Of a stretch of DNA of 64,000 nt, positions 52,074-59,631 are shown piece after piece. Numbering within the stretch: the stretch's first letter is position 1; the number at the start of each line of letters is the position of its first letter. The stretch is from Actinomycetales bacterium (GTDB lineage Bacteria; Actinomycetota; Actinomycetes; Actinomycetales; Dermatophilaceae), in assembly GCA_016710385.1 (NCBI GenBank), contig JADJVX010000018.1:62001-126000 (forward strand). Reading direction: 5' to 3'. The position numbers and the translations under genes were made by a program. Below the pieces are notes generated by a model, which saw only the letters and a list, made by a program, of their open reading frames with translations, was not told the DNA's origin and did no database searches.

Positions 52074-54140
52074 TCAGATGACCGTGAGTGTGATGGTCGT
52101 GCCGCGGCGGACCATCGTGCCGCCGGCCGGGTCCTGGAAGCGCACCGTCTTGAGCGCCCCCCCGAAGAGCTTGTTGACCGTCACCTTGAAACCGGCGTCG
52201 GTGAGCGTCTTCTCAGCCTCGGCGACCTTGCGTAGCGTGACGTCGGGCACCGCGATGAGCACGGGGCCCTTGGAGGGCACGAGGGTGACGGTGTCACCGC
52301 GGAAGAGAGTGCCCGAGTCGGGACTCTGGCTCACCACGGCCCCCGAGGGCACCGTCTCACTGTTGACCGCGTCGGCGACGGTCACCGCCAGACCGGCCGT
52401 CTTGAGCAAGGCCGTGGCTTCCTCGACCGACTTGCCGCTCACCTTCGCCACGGGAATCGGTTCGCGGCCCTTGCTCACGGCGATGGCGACCGTGGTGTCG
52501 CGTTTGACGGAGGTGTCCGGAACGGGATCCTGGCGCAGCACGATGCCGGCGGCGACAGTTTCGCTGAACTCCTCGGTGACTGGGCCGAGGACCAGATGCC
52601 GGTCGGCCAAGGCCGCCGCCACCTCGGCTTGTGGACGTTCGACAAGCTTGGGGACGGCATACCGCTCGGGACCCTGGCTCACCACGAGGGTGACGCTGCT
52701 GTGTTTGCGGATCTGGGCAGCGGCCGGGGGAGTGGAGTCCATGACCTGCCCGCGAGGTTCGGTCTCGCTGTAGGCCAGCGTCTGGTCGGCCCGCAGGTCG
52801 ACCGCCGCGAGCGCTTTCTCGGCATCCCCCGCCGCCAAGTGCACCAGCGGCGGCACAACGCGCTGCGAGCCCGGTCCGGTGGAGTCGTACCACCACCAGC
52901 CACCGGCACCCCCGGCCAACAGCGCGAAGATGAGCAGCACCCAGGGCCAGCGTCGGCGCCGGGTGGGACCCTCGCGCGGCCCGGCCCGGTCGGAACCGGG
53001 CCCGGCGGCCAGCGGCAGCGAGGCGGTGGACGTCGTCATGGGCGCGGCGGCATCAGCGGCCGCTCCGCCCACGGGATCGGTCGCCACACTCACCGACAAG
53101 ACGGTCGTCGCAGCCCCCGACCGCTCGGCCGGTGCGCCGACCGGCAACACCGAGGTCGCCGCGAGCGAGGGCAGCACCGCCGTTGCCGCCGGGCCGGCGT
53201 CGGGTTCGGGCATGGTCGCTGTGCGCGCACCGGTCGAGCCGGCCTGCTGCGGCTGCATGCCCGCGACATAGGCTGGGTCGGCGTCGAGCTCGGCATCGCT
53301 GAGCAGCCGGGTGGCGTCGCGAAGTTCGGCGAGAAACTCGCCCGCAGACCCGGGCCGGTCGGCGGGGTCGAGCGCAGTCGCGCGGGCAATGAGACGGTCC
53401 ATCTCCAGGGGCACCGTGCTCACCCGTTCGGAAGCCAACGGGACCGCTCCGTTGGCATGCATGGCCGCGACCTGGGCGTGAGTCTCACCCTGCATCGCGC
53501 GCCGCCCGGTGAGCAGATCCACGAGCACCAGCCCGACGGCATACACGTCGCTGCGCTCGTCGGCTCGCTGTCCGTGCAACTGTTCCGGCGCGAGGTAGTG
53601 AATGGTGCCCAGGACGTGCCCGAAGTCGGTGCGCGAGAGCGTGCTGGCCTCGCGGGCCAGCCCGAAGTCGGTGACCTTGACCGATCCGTCCTGACCGAGC
53701 AGGACGTTCTCGGGTTTGACGTCGCGGTGGATGAGACCTTCGCGGTGGGCGGCAGCCAGACCGCGCAACACGCCGGTGAGAATCCGGACCGATTCACGCA
53801 CGGTGAGGGCGCCGGCCCGGTCGAGGTGGTGGCGCAGGGTCTGGCCCGCGACAAACTCCATGACCAGGCACAACGGACCCTCGTCCTCGACGAAGTCGTA
53901 GACCGAGACGATGTTGGCGTGCGAGAGGCCCGCGGCCAGTTGCGCCTCGCGGCGGAACCTGGAGACCAGGTCCGGGTCGTCGGCGGCCGTGGCCGGCAGC
54001 ACCTTGACTGCGACGCGACGGCTCAGCCGCTCGTCGATCGCCAGGAAGACCTCGCCCATGCCGCCCTCGGCGATACGGCGCACGAGACGGTAGCGACCGG
54101 CGATAAGCCCCTCGGTCGGCACGGTCTGGTCGCTGGACAC
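52074..54140 (-). CDS. pknL: Ser/Thr protein kinase PknL with four PASTA domains
   Basis: Membrane receptor kinase of 688 residues. The kinase domain has IAEGGMGEVFLA (P-loop), VAVKVLP (Lys), LIHRDVKPENVLL (HRD), VTDFGLA (DFG) and GTIHYLAPEQL. A Thr/Ala-rich linker leads to one membrane helix (about 393-420) and four extracellular PASTA repeats (about 430-688) that bind muropeptides or lipid II. In M. tuberculosis PknL (Rv2176) lies next to Rv2175c, its substrate; the homologue is divergent here at 54222. GTG 54140, with TACACT at 7 nt upstream, looks leaderless. Confidence 0.95.
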   Translation of the reverse strand: MSSDQTVPTEGLIAGRYRLVRRIAEGGMGEVFLAIDERLSRRVAVKVLPATAADDPDLVSRFRREAQLAAGLSHANIVSVYDFVEDEGPLCLVMEFVAGQTLRHHLDRAGALTVRESVRILTGVLRGLAAAHREGLIHRDVKPENVLLGQDGSVKVTDFGLAREASTLSRTDFGHVLGTIHYLAPEQLHGQRADERSDVYAVGLVLVDLLTGRRAMQGETHAQVAAMHANGAVPLASERVSTVPLEMDRLIARATALDPADRPGSAGEFLAELRDATRLLSDAELDADPAYVAGMQPQQAGSTGARTATMPEPDAGPAATAVLPSLAATSVLPVGAPAERSGAATTVLSVSVATDPVGGAAADAAAPMTTSTASLPLAAGPGSDRAGPREGPTRRRRWPWVLLIFALLAGGAGGWWWYDSTGPGSQRVVPPLVHLAAGDAEKALAAVDLRADQTLAYSETEPRGQVMDSTPPAAAQIRKHSSVTLVVSQGPERYAVPKLVERPQAEVAAALADRHLVLGPVTEEFSETVAAGIVLRQDPVPDTSVKRDTTVAIAVSKGREPIPVAKVSGKSVEEATALLKTAGLAVTVADAVNSETVPSGAVVSQSPDSGTLFRGDTVTLVPSKGPVLIAVPDVTLRKVAEAEKTLTDAGFKVTVNKLFGGALKTVRFQDPAGGTMVRRGTTITLTVI

Positions 54141-54147
54141 GCAGGCG

Positions 54148-54153
54148 AGTGTA
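54148..54153 (-). promoter_or_regulatory. -10 element of leaderless pknL
   Basis: Minus-strand TACACT, 7 nt before GTG 54140. Confidence 0.45.
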
Positions 54154-54221
54154 CGTTCCGCAGGTGCTCGGCTGCGGTATGCCGTGCCGTCGCGGGACTG
54201 CCGACATGGCAGGCTGGGGTC

Positions 54222-54620
54222 GTGACCGATGACCTTGCGACGCCCGACCCCGACGACGCCGGCGGCGATCTGACCCGAGTGGTGTCCGATTGGGTTTACC
54301 TACCCGACATCGCCGAGCGTTACGCCATCCCGCTGTCACGGGTGCGCCGCCACATCGCCGATCGCGAGCTGCTCACTCACCGGGTCGGCCCGAACCGGGC
54401 CCTGGCGGTGCCGGCTGCTTTCCTCGGCGCAGCCGGGCCGTTGCCCGAGCTCAAAGGCACCTTCACAGTGCTCGCCGACGGTGGGATGAACGATGTGGAG
54501 ATCATCCGTTGGCTGCATACCCCCGACCCCACCCTGCCGGTCGGGGACACCCCGCTCGACGCGTTGCGCTTGGGGCACAAGACCGAGGTCCGGCGGCGAG
54601 CGCAGGCCTTGGCCTTCTGA
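54222..54620 (+). CDS. Rv2175c family DNA-binding protein (PknL substrate homologue)
   Basis: Protein of 132 residues with a winged-helix-like start SDWVYLPDIAERYAIPLSRVRRHIADRELL and a C-terminal domain FTVLADGGMNDVEIIRWLHTPD. In M. tuberculosis Rv2175c binds DNA and loses binding when PknL phosphorylates its N-terminal Thr; here the N-terminal tail holds Thr2 and Thr7. The arrangement beside pknL is conserved. GTG 54222 follows CAGGCT by 6 nt (weak -10). Confidence 0.9.
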   Translation: MTDDLATPDPDDAGGDLTRVVSDWVYLPDIAERYAIPLSRVRRHIADRELLTHRVGPNRALAVPAAFLGAAGPLPELKGTFTVLADGGMNDVEIIRWLHTPDPTLPVGDTPLDALRLGHKTEVRRRAQALAF

Positions 54621-54639
54621 GGGGCACGATCTATCGGCG

Positions 54640-55728
54640 TCAGGTCACCCGGTCGGTGGTCACGGCGATCAAGGCATCGAGCACCTCGTATGCCGTCGGG
54701 TCGACTCCCGCCCGGATGGAAGCCAGCGCGGCTCGCGCCTGGGCCGCCAGGGTTGCGATATCTGCCTCGACCCGTTCGACAGCACCCGACCGATCGATGA
54801 GGATGCGCACATCTGCCACGACCTGCGGGGTCAGGCCCGGGTCGCCGAGGGCGCTGAGCAGGAGATCGCGTTCGGGCTCGGCCGAGCCGTCGGCGGCGTA
54901 GGCCACCAGCACCGTGCGTTTGCCCTCGCGAAGGTCGTCGCCCGCGGGTTTGCCGGTGTGCACCGGATCACCGAACACCCCGAGCAGGTCGTCGCGGAGC
55001 TGGAATGCCTCACCAAGCGTCAGGCCGTAGGCGGACAATGCCGCGGCGGAGTCGGCGGCCATTCCGCCAGCCAACGCCCCGATGAGCAGCGGCGCCTCGA
55101 TGGTGTACTTGGCGCTCTTGAATCTGATGACGCGGCGGGCGGCGGCGACCCGGTCCGCTGTGGTCATTCCCTCCCAACCGCGGACCGACTCGAGCACGTC
55201 GAGGAACTGCCCGCCCATGAGTTGGGTGCGCATCCGGTCGAAGGTCTCCCGCCCGCGCGCCAGGTGCTCTGCCGGCAATCCCGAGGTCGCATAGAGCTCG
55301 TCGGTCCACTGCAGGCACAAGTCGCCGGCCAGGATGGCCGTAGCCTCGCCGAAGCGATCGCTATCTCCCGACCAACCCGATTCGGTGTGGGCGAGCGCGG
55401 CAGCGCGGTGGGCGGACGGCATACCTCGTCGGGTGTCGCTGCCGTCCATGACGTCGTCGTGCAGCAGCGCGGCGGCCTGGAAGAACTCCATCGCGCTGGC
55501 AAGGCGCACGAGCTGCGGACTGCCTGGCCGGCCCGCGGCCCGATAGCCCCAGTAGGCGAACGCGGCGCGAAGCCGCTTTCCGCCGGACAACAGCCGCTGG
55601 ACCGGGTCGACCAGGGCGGCCAGGTCGGGTCCCACCTCGTCGAGGATGCGGCGTTGGCGGCCGAGTTCCCCCTCGATGCATGCCTGGACCTGCGAGCGCA
55701 GCTCGTCACGATCGAGGGGATGGATCAC
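54640..55728 (-). CDS. Polyprenyl (geranylgeranyl/farnesyl-type) diphosphate synthase
   Basis: Isoprenoid chain-elongating enzyme of 362 residues. The first Asp-rich motif is LLHDDVMDGSDTRRG, followed by a His-rich AHRAAALAHTE (product-length region); the second motif is FQLRDDLLGVFGD. All-trans short-chain type. Chain length cannot be set from the motifs alone. M. tuberculosis has idsA2 at the same place. GTG 55728 begins MIHPLDRDELRSQ; it is divergent from metF. Confidence 0.93.
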   Translation of the reverse strand: MIHPLDRDELRSQVQACIEGELGRQRRILDEVGPDLAALVDPVQRLLSGGKRLRAAFAYWGYRAAGRPGSPQLVRLASAMEFFQAAALLHDDVMDGSDTRRGMPSAHRAAALAHTESGWSGDSDRFGEATAILAGDLCLQWTDELYATSGLPAEHLARGRETFDRMRTQLMGGQFLDVLESVRGWEGMTTADRVAAARRVIRFKSAKYTIEAPLLIGALAGGMAADSAAALSAYGLTLGEAFQLRDDLLGVFGDPVHTGKPAGDDLREGKRTVLVAYAADGSAEPERDLLLSALGDPGLTPQVVADVRILIDRSGAVERVEADIATLAAQARAALASIRAGVDPTAYEVLDALIAVTTDRVT

Positions 55729-55860
55729 GAGGGCCGTCCAGGGGTCGAAGTATGCCGGTGGGCGAGCTGGCCGTCCGGGTCCGTCCGGACGGGGGCGCTG
55801 CCGGCCAGCCTACGTGGTGTCATCAGCCGGACCGCACCGATCCTGGCTCCGGGCCGCTCG

Positions 55861-55866
55861 TAGGCT
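55861..55866 (+). promoter_or_regulatory. -10 element of leaderless metF
   Basis: TAGGCT, 6 nt before ATG 55873; the ATG lies in a GTATGCC word (55871-55877). Confidence 0.5.
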
Positions 55867-55872
55867 GGTGGT

Positions 55873-56784
55873 ATGCCCGGTCTCACCCGCCCTGTGCACG
55901 TCGTGCGGTCCATCCCCGATGCGCTTGCCGACACGCGCCCGGCGATCAGTGTCGAGTTCTTCCCCCCCAAGGACGACGCCGGGGAGGCACTGTTGTGGGA
56001 GGCCATCCGGCAGTTGGAGAAGGCCCGCCCCACGTTCGTGTCGGTGACCTACGGCGCCGGCGGGAGCTTCCGCGACCGCACCATTCGCCTCACCGACCGG
56101 ATCGCTCAGGAAACGACGCTCACTCCCATGGCTCACCTCACCTGCGTGGGTCACTCGGTCACCGAGCTGCGCAATATCGTCGGTCACTACGCCAGCGGGG
56201 GAGTGCGCAACGTCCTGGCCCTGCGCGGAGACCCGCAAGGGGGGCTGGACCAGCCCTGGGTGTCGCACCCACAAGGCCTTGACCACGCCGAGGATCTCGT
56301 GCGGATGATCCGTGACCTCGGGCCGTTCACCGTGGGGGTCGCTGCCTTCCCCGACCAGCACCCGGAGAGCCCGAGTCTGGAACACGACGCCGACGTCCTG
56401 GTGCGCAAGGCCGATGCGGGCGCAGCGTTCGCGATCACCCAGTTCTTCTTCACCGTGCAGGCCTACGTGCGCTTGCGGGACCGGGTGGCGGCCCGCGGCC
56501 GGGACCTGCCGATCATCCCGGGACTCATGCCGGTGACGAATGTGCGCCAGCTGGCCCGGATGACCGAGTTGTCGGGCCAGCCGGTGCCGACCGCGGTGAC
56601 CGATCGACTGATCGCCGTCCAGGACGACCCTGCGGCCGTGCGGGAGGTGGGTGTGGAGATCGCCACCGAGCTGTCCACCGCGCTACTTGCGGAAGGGGCG
56701 CCGGGGATCCACTTCATCACGATGAACCGGTCGACCTCAACGCTGCGGGTCTGGGAGAACCTCGGTCTGGAAGCAGCGCCCTGA
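55873..56784 (+). CDS. metF: Methylenetetrahydrofolate reductase
   Basis: Folate enzyme of 303 residues giving methyl-THF for methionine. Recognisable are ISVEFFPPKDD, FVSVTYGAGGSFRDRT, HLTCVGHS, NVLALRGDPQ, KADAGAAFAITQFFF and PGLMPVTNVRQL. It has the TIM-barrel length of bacterial MetF without a regulatory domain. It lacks a ribosome-binding site and is expected to be leaderless. Confidence 0.95.
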   Translation: MPGLTRPVHVVRSIPDALADTRPAISVEFFPPKDDAGEALLWEAIRQLEKARPTFVSVTYGAGGSFRDRTIRLTDRIAQETTLTPMAHLTCVGHSVTELRNIVGHYASGGVRNVLALRGDPQGGLDQPWVSHPQGLDHAEDLVRMIRDLGPFTVGVAAFPDQHPESPSLEHDADVLVRKADAGAAFAITQFFFTVQAYVRLRDRVAARGRDLPIIPGLMPVTNVRQLARMTELSGQPVPTAVTDRLIAVQDDPAAVREVGVEIATELSTALLAEGAPGIHFITMNRSTSTLRVWENLGLEAAP

Positions 56785-56801
56785 GCAGGCGCCTGTGATG
56801 T

Positions 56802-57440
56802 TCACTGCGGTGGCTCGCGTAGCGCCCCTACGCCACTGGTCGGCTCGCCGTTGACCAGGCGCTCGCCCCAGGCGTCGTAACGGGCCTTGAAACGGCGCAC
56901 CCGCTTGAGCAGGAACACGACGACGACCGCGCCGATGACCAGCAGCAGACCGGCAATGCCGGCGGCCAGCCACGGGCTGGCGAACGCGGTGGTCATGACG
57001 GCGGCGACGGTGATGTCTTCTGCGGTGGAGACCACGATGTTGCTGGCCGGCTCGGGGGAGGTGTTGACCGCGGCCCGGGTGCCGGCCTTGACCAGGTGGG
57101 AGGCGAGGGCGGCAAAGCCACCGGTGGCGGCCATGAAGGCGGCGTTGAGATCGGAGTTCTCGTGCCCGAAGAGGTAGCCGAGGGTGGCTCCGACGGCCGG
57201 GCGCACGATGGTGTGGATGGAGTCCCACGTCGAGTCGAGGTAGGGGATCTTGTCGGCGACCATCTCGATGAGGAAGAGCACGCCGGCGCCGATGAGGACG
57301 TCGGTGCGGGCCAGGGCGTCCGGGATTCCGGCGACGTGGAAGATGCGTTCGGCCAGTCCCATGATGAGCACGACGGCATACGCGTTGATGCCGCTGGCCC
57401 AGCCCGACGTGAACACCCAGGGCAGGACTTCTGCACCCAT
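56802..57440 (-). CDS. DUF4126 family membrane protein
   Basis: Protein of 212 residues with about five helices, starting MGAEVLPWVFTSGWASGINAYAVVLIMGLAER, and with YLDSTWDSIHTIVRPAVGATLGY in the middle; these are characteristic of DUF4126. The C-terminal tail is basic and cytoplasmic. Function unknown. ATG 57440 has AGAAGGA 7 nt upstream. It follows a 418-bp gap containing a large hairpin. Confidence 0.9.
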   Translation of the reverse strand: MGAEVLPWVFTSGWASGINAYAVVLIMGLAERIFHVAGIPDALARTDVLIGAGVLFLIEMVADKIPYLDSTWDSIHTIVRPAVGATLGYLFGHENSDLNAAFMAATGGFAALASHLVKAGTRAAVNTSPEPASNIVVSTAEDITVAAVMTTAFASPWLAAGIAGLLLVIGAVVVVFLLKRVRRFKARYDAWGERLVNGEPTSGVGALREPPQ

Positions 57441-57858
57441 TCGTTGTCCTTCTCCCTGTTGTGTGTTGTGCTGCGCCGGCGATGAGCCGCTCGTTCGTCG
57501 GTCCCCCGCGGCAGTATGCCGTCGGGTGGTCAACGTGTGGCGGCGTTGCGGTGATTCCGCGGCCGGGACAACGAGCAGGTAACGGCACGTATCGGTCGAG
57601 GTGCCGCGCTGCGTCTGTCGCGCTCGATCTGCGGGTTCGGCGAGAGGGTCTGCGCGGTGGTTTGCCGGTGGGCACGACAAACGCCACGGTGTCGGCCTGG
57701 CTTCAGGTCACCCCCTGGCAGATCTGAAACTGCGCCGACGCCGTGGCGAAGTGCTTTGAGCCTCTCATGCCGACGCCATTGACGGTATCCGTATTGGTAC
57801 TCATTTCACTTCTCGTCTGCCGCCTCGGACGGGTGAGCGCAGGATGGCAGTGGCGTGT
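57441..57858. other. 418-bp intergenic region between DUF4126 and YbaK genes
   Basis: No coding frame in it has recognisable protein features. It contains the long hairpin at 57682-57748, one GTATGCC word (57514-57520) and the DUF4126 ribosome-binding site at its left end. A stretch of 57755-57840 is less GC-rich and shows nothing I can name. Confidence 0.6.
57682..57748 (-). terminator. Long two-part hairpin downstream of the YbaK gene
   Basis: CGCCACGGTGTCGGC (57682-57696) pairs with GCCGACGCCGTGGCG (57734-57748) with one G-T wobble. Inside, TTCAGGTC and GATCTGAA (about 57701 and 57722) form a second eight-pair stem. It lies about 110 bp after the ybaK stop, so terminator is the plain reading, but its size and two-part shape would also fit a structured RNA. 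Confidence 0.55.
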
Positions 57859-58410
57859 TCAGGTGACGTCGAGGGGATGTGCGCCGGTGACTCGCACCAA
57901 CTCATCGAACGTCGTGGGAAAGACGGTGTGCGGGTGACCTGCTGCGGCCCAAATGCAGTCGTAGGCGGCGAGGTCTCGGTCGATGTAGGTGCGCACCGGC
58001 AGCAGATGCCCCACCGGTGCTACACCGCCGATGACGAACCCGGTGCGGTCCTTGACGAAGGTCGCGTCGGCCCGTCCGAGCCGCCCACCGAGGCGGTTCT
58101 CCACAGCCGCGGTGTCGACCCGATGGGCGCCTGAGGTGAGGAGGAGCAGAGGTTGGAGTTCAGGTGGGGCGCTGGAATCGGTGCCGATCAACCCACTGGA
58201 GTCGGGGTGGGGCAGGAAGGTGAAGACGAGTGAGTTGGCGATCTGACCGATCTGCACGCCGAGGAACTCGGCCGCCTGGGCCGCCGTGCGGGCGGCGCCG
58301 TCGAGCACCCGGATCTGGCCTGTGACGCCCGCCGCTCGGAGGCGGTCGCTGACCCGGGTGACGGCGGGGTGGGCGAGGATCGCGGCCGCGGAGCCCGTGA
58401 TGTCCGACAT
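57859..58410 (-). CDS. YbaK/EbsC family aminoacyl-tRNA deacylase
   Basis: Protein of 183 residues that by family hydrolyses mischarged tRNA, typically Cys-tRNA(Pro) or Ala-tRNA(Pro). AQAAEFLGVQIGQIANSLVF, the catalytic-type loop TFVKDRTGFVIGGVAPVGH (GGVxPxGH) and TYIDRDLAAYDCIWAAAGHPHTVF are diagnostic. ATG 58410 has TACGGT 7 nt upstream (leaderless). Divergent from the SOS operon. Confidence 0.92.
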   Translation of the reverse strand: MSDITGSAAAILAHPAVTRVSDRLRAAGVTGQIRVLDGAARTAAQAAEFLGVQIGQIANSLVFTFLPHPDSSGLIGTDSSAPPELQPLLLLTSGAHRVDTAAVENRLGGRLGRADATFVKDRTGFVIGGVAPVGHLLPVRTYIDRDLAAYDCIWAAAGHPHTVFPTTFDELVRVTGAHPLDVT

Positions 58411-58417
58411 GGCGGAC

Positions 58418-58423
58418 ACCGTA
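58418..58423 (-). promoter_or_regulatory. -10 element of leaderless ybaK
   Basis: Minus-strand TACGGT, 7 nt before ATG 58410. Confidence 0.45.
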
Positions 58424-58473
58424 TCGGGACGGGTTGACAGGGTGTCCGAGGGAGGGGTTAGAGTAGAGCTAAC

Positions 58474-58489
58474 TCGAACACGTGTTCGC
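58474..58489. promoter_or_regulatory. LexA (SOS) box
   Basis: TCGAACACGTGTTCGC matches the actinobacterial/Bacillus-type LexA operator (CGAAC-N4-GTTCG) with perfect CGAAC/GTTCG half-sites. It lies about 90 bp before the DUF6504-HEPN-dnaE2 genes and 65 bp before ybaK on the other strand. Damage induction of the polymerase operon is the expected result. Confidence 0.85.
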
Positions 58490-58576
58490 CGGCTTTCGGG
58501 CCGGGTTCGGGTCACATTCTGCGGATGGGTCGAGTCCGCGCTGTCTCCAATTCATCGCCCTGGAGGGGGTCATGTC

Positions 58577-59002
58577 GTGGTGCGCCGATACGCCCAAGAA
58601 CTTCCGGTCCAACTGCCCGCAGCGGGGTCCCCGAGCGAAGATCCCCTGCCCGGGGAGGGGATGCCGGGGTCGGTTGCAGACGGCCCGCGCTGCCCACGCA
58701 GCTTCCACTGGCACGGCCGCCGGTATGCCGTGCGCGTCGTGCTGGCCCGGTGGCGGGAACGGCGCCCGTGGTGGCGGGAGGCCCTCGACCCCGCTCCCGG
58801 ACAGCCGCACGGGATCGCCGCGGCGGCGTGCGAGCGCTGGGTCTGGCGGGTCGAGGCTGCTCCGGGATCTGGTGACGACACCGGCCTGTCGGGAAACCCT
58901 CGGGCGGGCGCATCGACCGGGGCGATGGGAGTGTTCGAGATTGCCTGTGAGGTCGGGCTCGACGGTCCGGGCCGGTGGCAGTTGGTCCGTGTCCAGGACT
59001 GA
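58577..59002 (+). CDS. DUF6504 family protein of the DnaE2 operon
   Basis: Protein of 141 residues. The core FHWHGRRYAVRVVLARWRERRPWWRE, then WVWRVEA and WQLVRVQD, matches DUF6504, a small family I recall next to error-prone polymerase genes in actinobacteria. Function unknown; a partner of the mutasome is a reasonable guess. GTG 58577 (or 58580) follows GGAGGGGG by about 7 nt. First gene after the SOS box. Confidence 0.8.
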   Translation: MVRRYAQELPVQLPAAGSPSEDPLPGEGMPGSVADGPRCPRSFHWHGRRYAVRVVLARWRERRPWWREALDPAPGQPHGIAAAACERWVWRVEAAPGSGDDTGLSGNPRAGASTGAMGVFEIACEVGLDGPGRWQLVRVQD

Positions 59003-59110
59003 TCAGCCGGCCCGGGTGCCGGTCGTCGAGCACCCGTGGATCGGTCTCAGCGCTCCCAGGTCCGGCGCAGCAGGCGGCCGGACGGCATACCCGAGGCGTG
59101 GAGGTTGGTT

Positions 59111-59620
59111 GTGAGCAGTGCCAGCGCCCACCACCGTGATTCGTCACTGTGGGCGGGAGAAGGTGACCCGTTCTCACGGCGGGGCTATGTGCCGGCGAGC
59201 GTGCTGGAGTTGCTGGACCGTTCCGGGGCCAGCCTGCGGGCAGCAGGTCGAGCGCAGATGGCCGAGGAGCGCTATGTCGCGGCCCATCTGTGTGCGCTGC
59301 GGGCGGCGGCGGCGGTCCTTGCGTCTCGCACCGGTGCGGGTGGGTTCTCTCGGCCGCGCAGTGTGTGGGAGGTGCTCCCGACGCTGGCACCCGAGCTCAC
59401 CGAATGGGCGGGCTTCTTTGCCCTGGCGGCAGGAGAACGGGCGGCCATCGAGCGGGAGGGACGCAAGGTGACGGCCCGTGCCGCCGATGACCTGGTGCGG
59501 CAGGCCGAGACCTTCGTCGGCATCGTCCAGGACCTGCTGGGGGTGCCGCCGGTCGTCGCCCTGCCCGAATACCTCACGCCCGTGGCCCCGATCCGACGGC
59601 ATACCGATCTCGCGGGATAA
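59111..59620 (+). CDS. SAV_6107-type HEPN domain protein
   Basis: Helical protein of 169 residues: RGYVPASVLELLDRSGASLRAAGRAQMAEERYVAAHLCALRAAAAVLA is the long helix pair of a HEPN fold, ending in a short tail. It matches my memory of the SAV_6107 family located before dnaE2. The HEPN RNase motif RxxxxH is not clear here, so nuclease activity is doubtful. GTG 59111 has GGAGG 6 nt upstream. Stop is 11 nt before dnaE2. Confidence 0.8.
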   Translation: MSSASAHHRDSSLWAGEGDPFSRRGYVPASVLELLDRSGASLRAAGRAQMAEERYVAAHLCALRAAAAVLASRTGAGGFSRPRSVWEVLPTLAPELTEWAGFFALAAGERAAIEREGRKVTARAADDLVRQAETFVGIVQDLLGVPPVVALPEYLTPVAPIRRHTDLAG

Positions 59621-59631
59621 CGGGGTCAGAC

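Noticed and set aside
57743..57937. 64-residue plus-strand open frame
   Set aside because: It overlaps the end of the YbaK gene and has no recognisable feature or start signal.
58482..59114. Alternative reading frame for the first gene after the SOS box
   Set aside because: Its product has no domain resemblance, while the 58577 frame shows the DUF6504 core.
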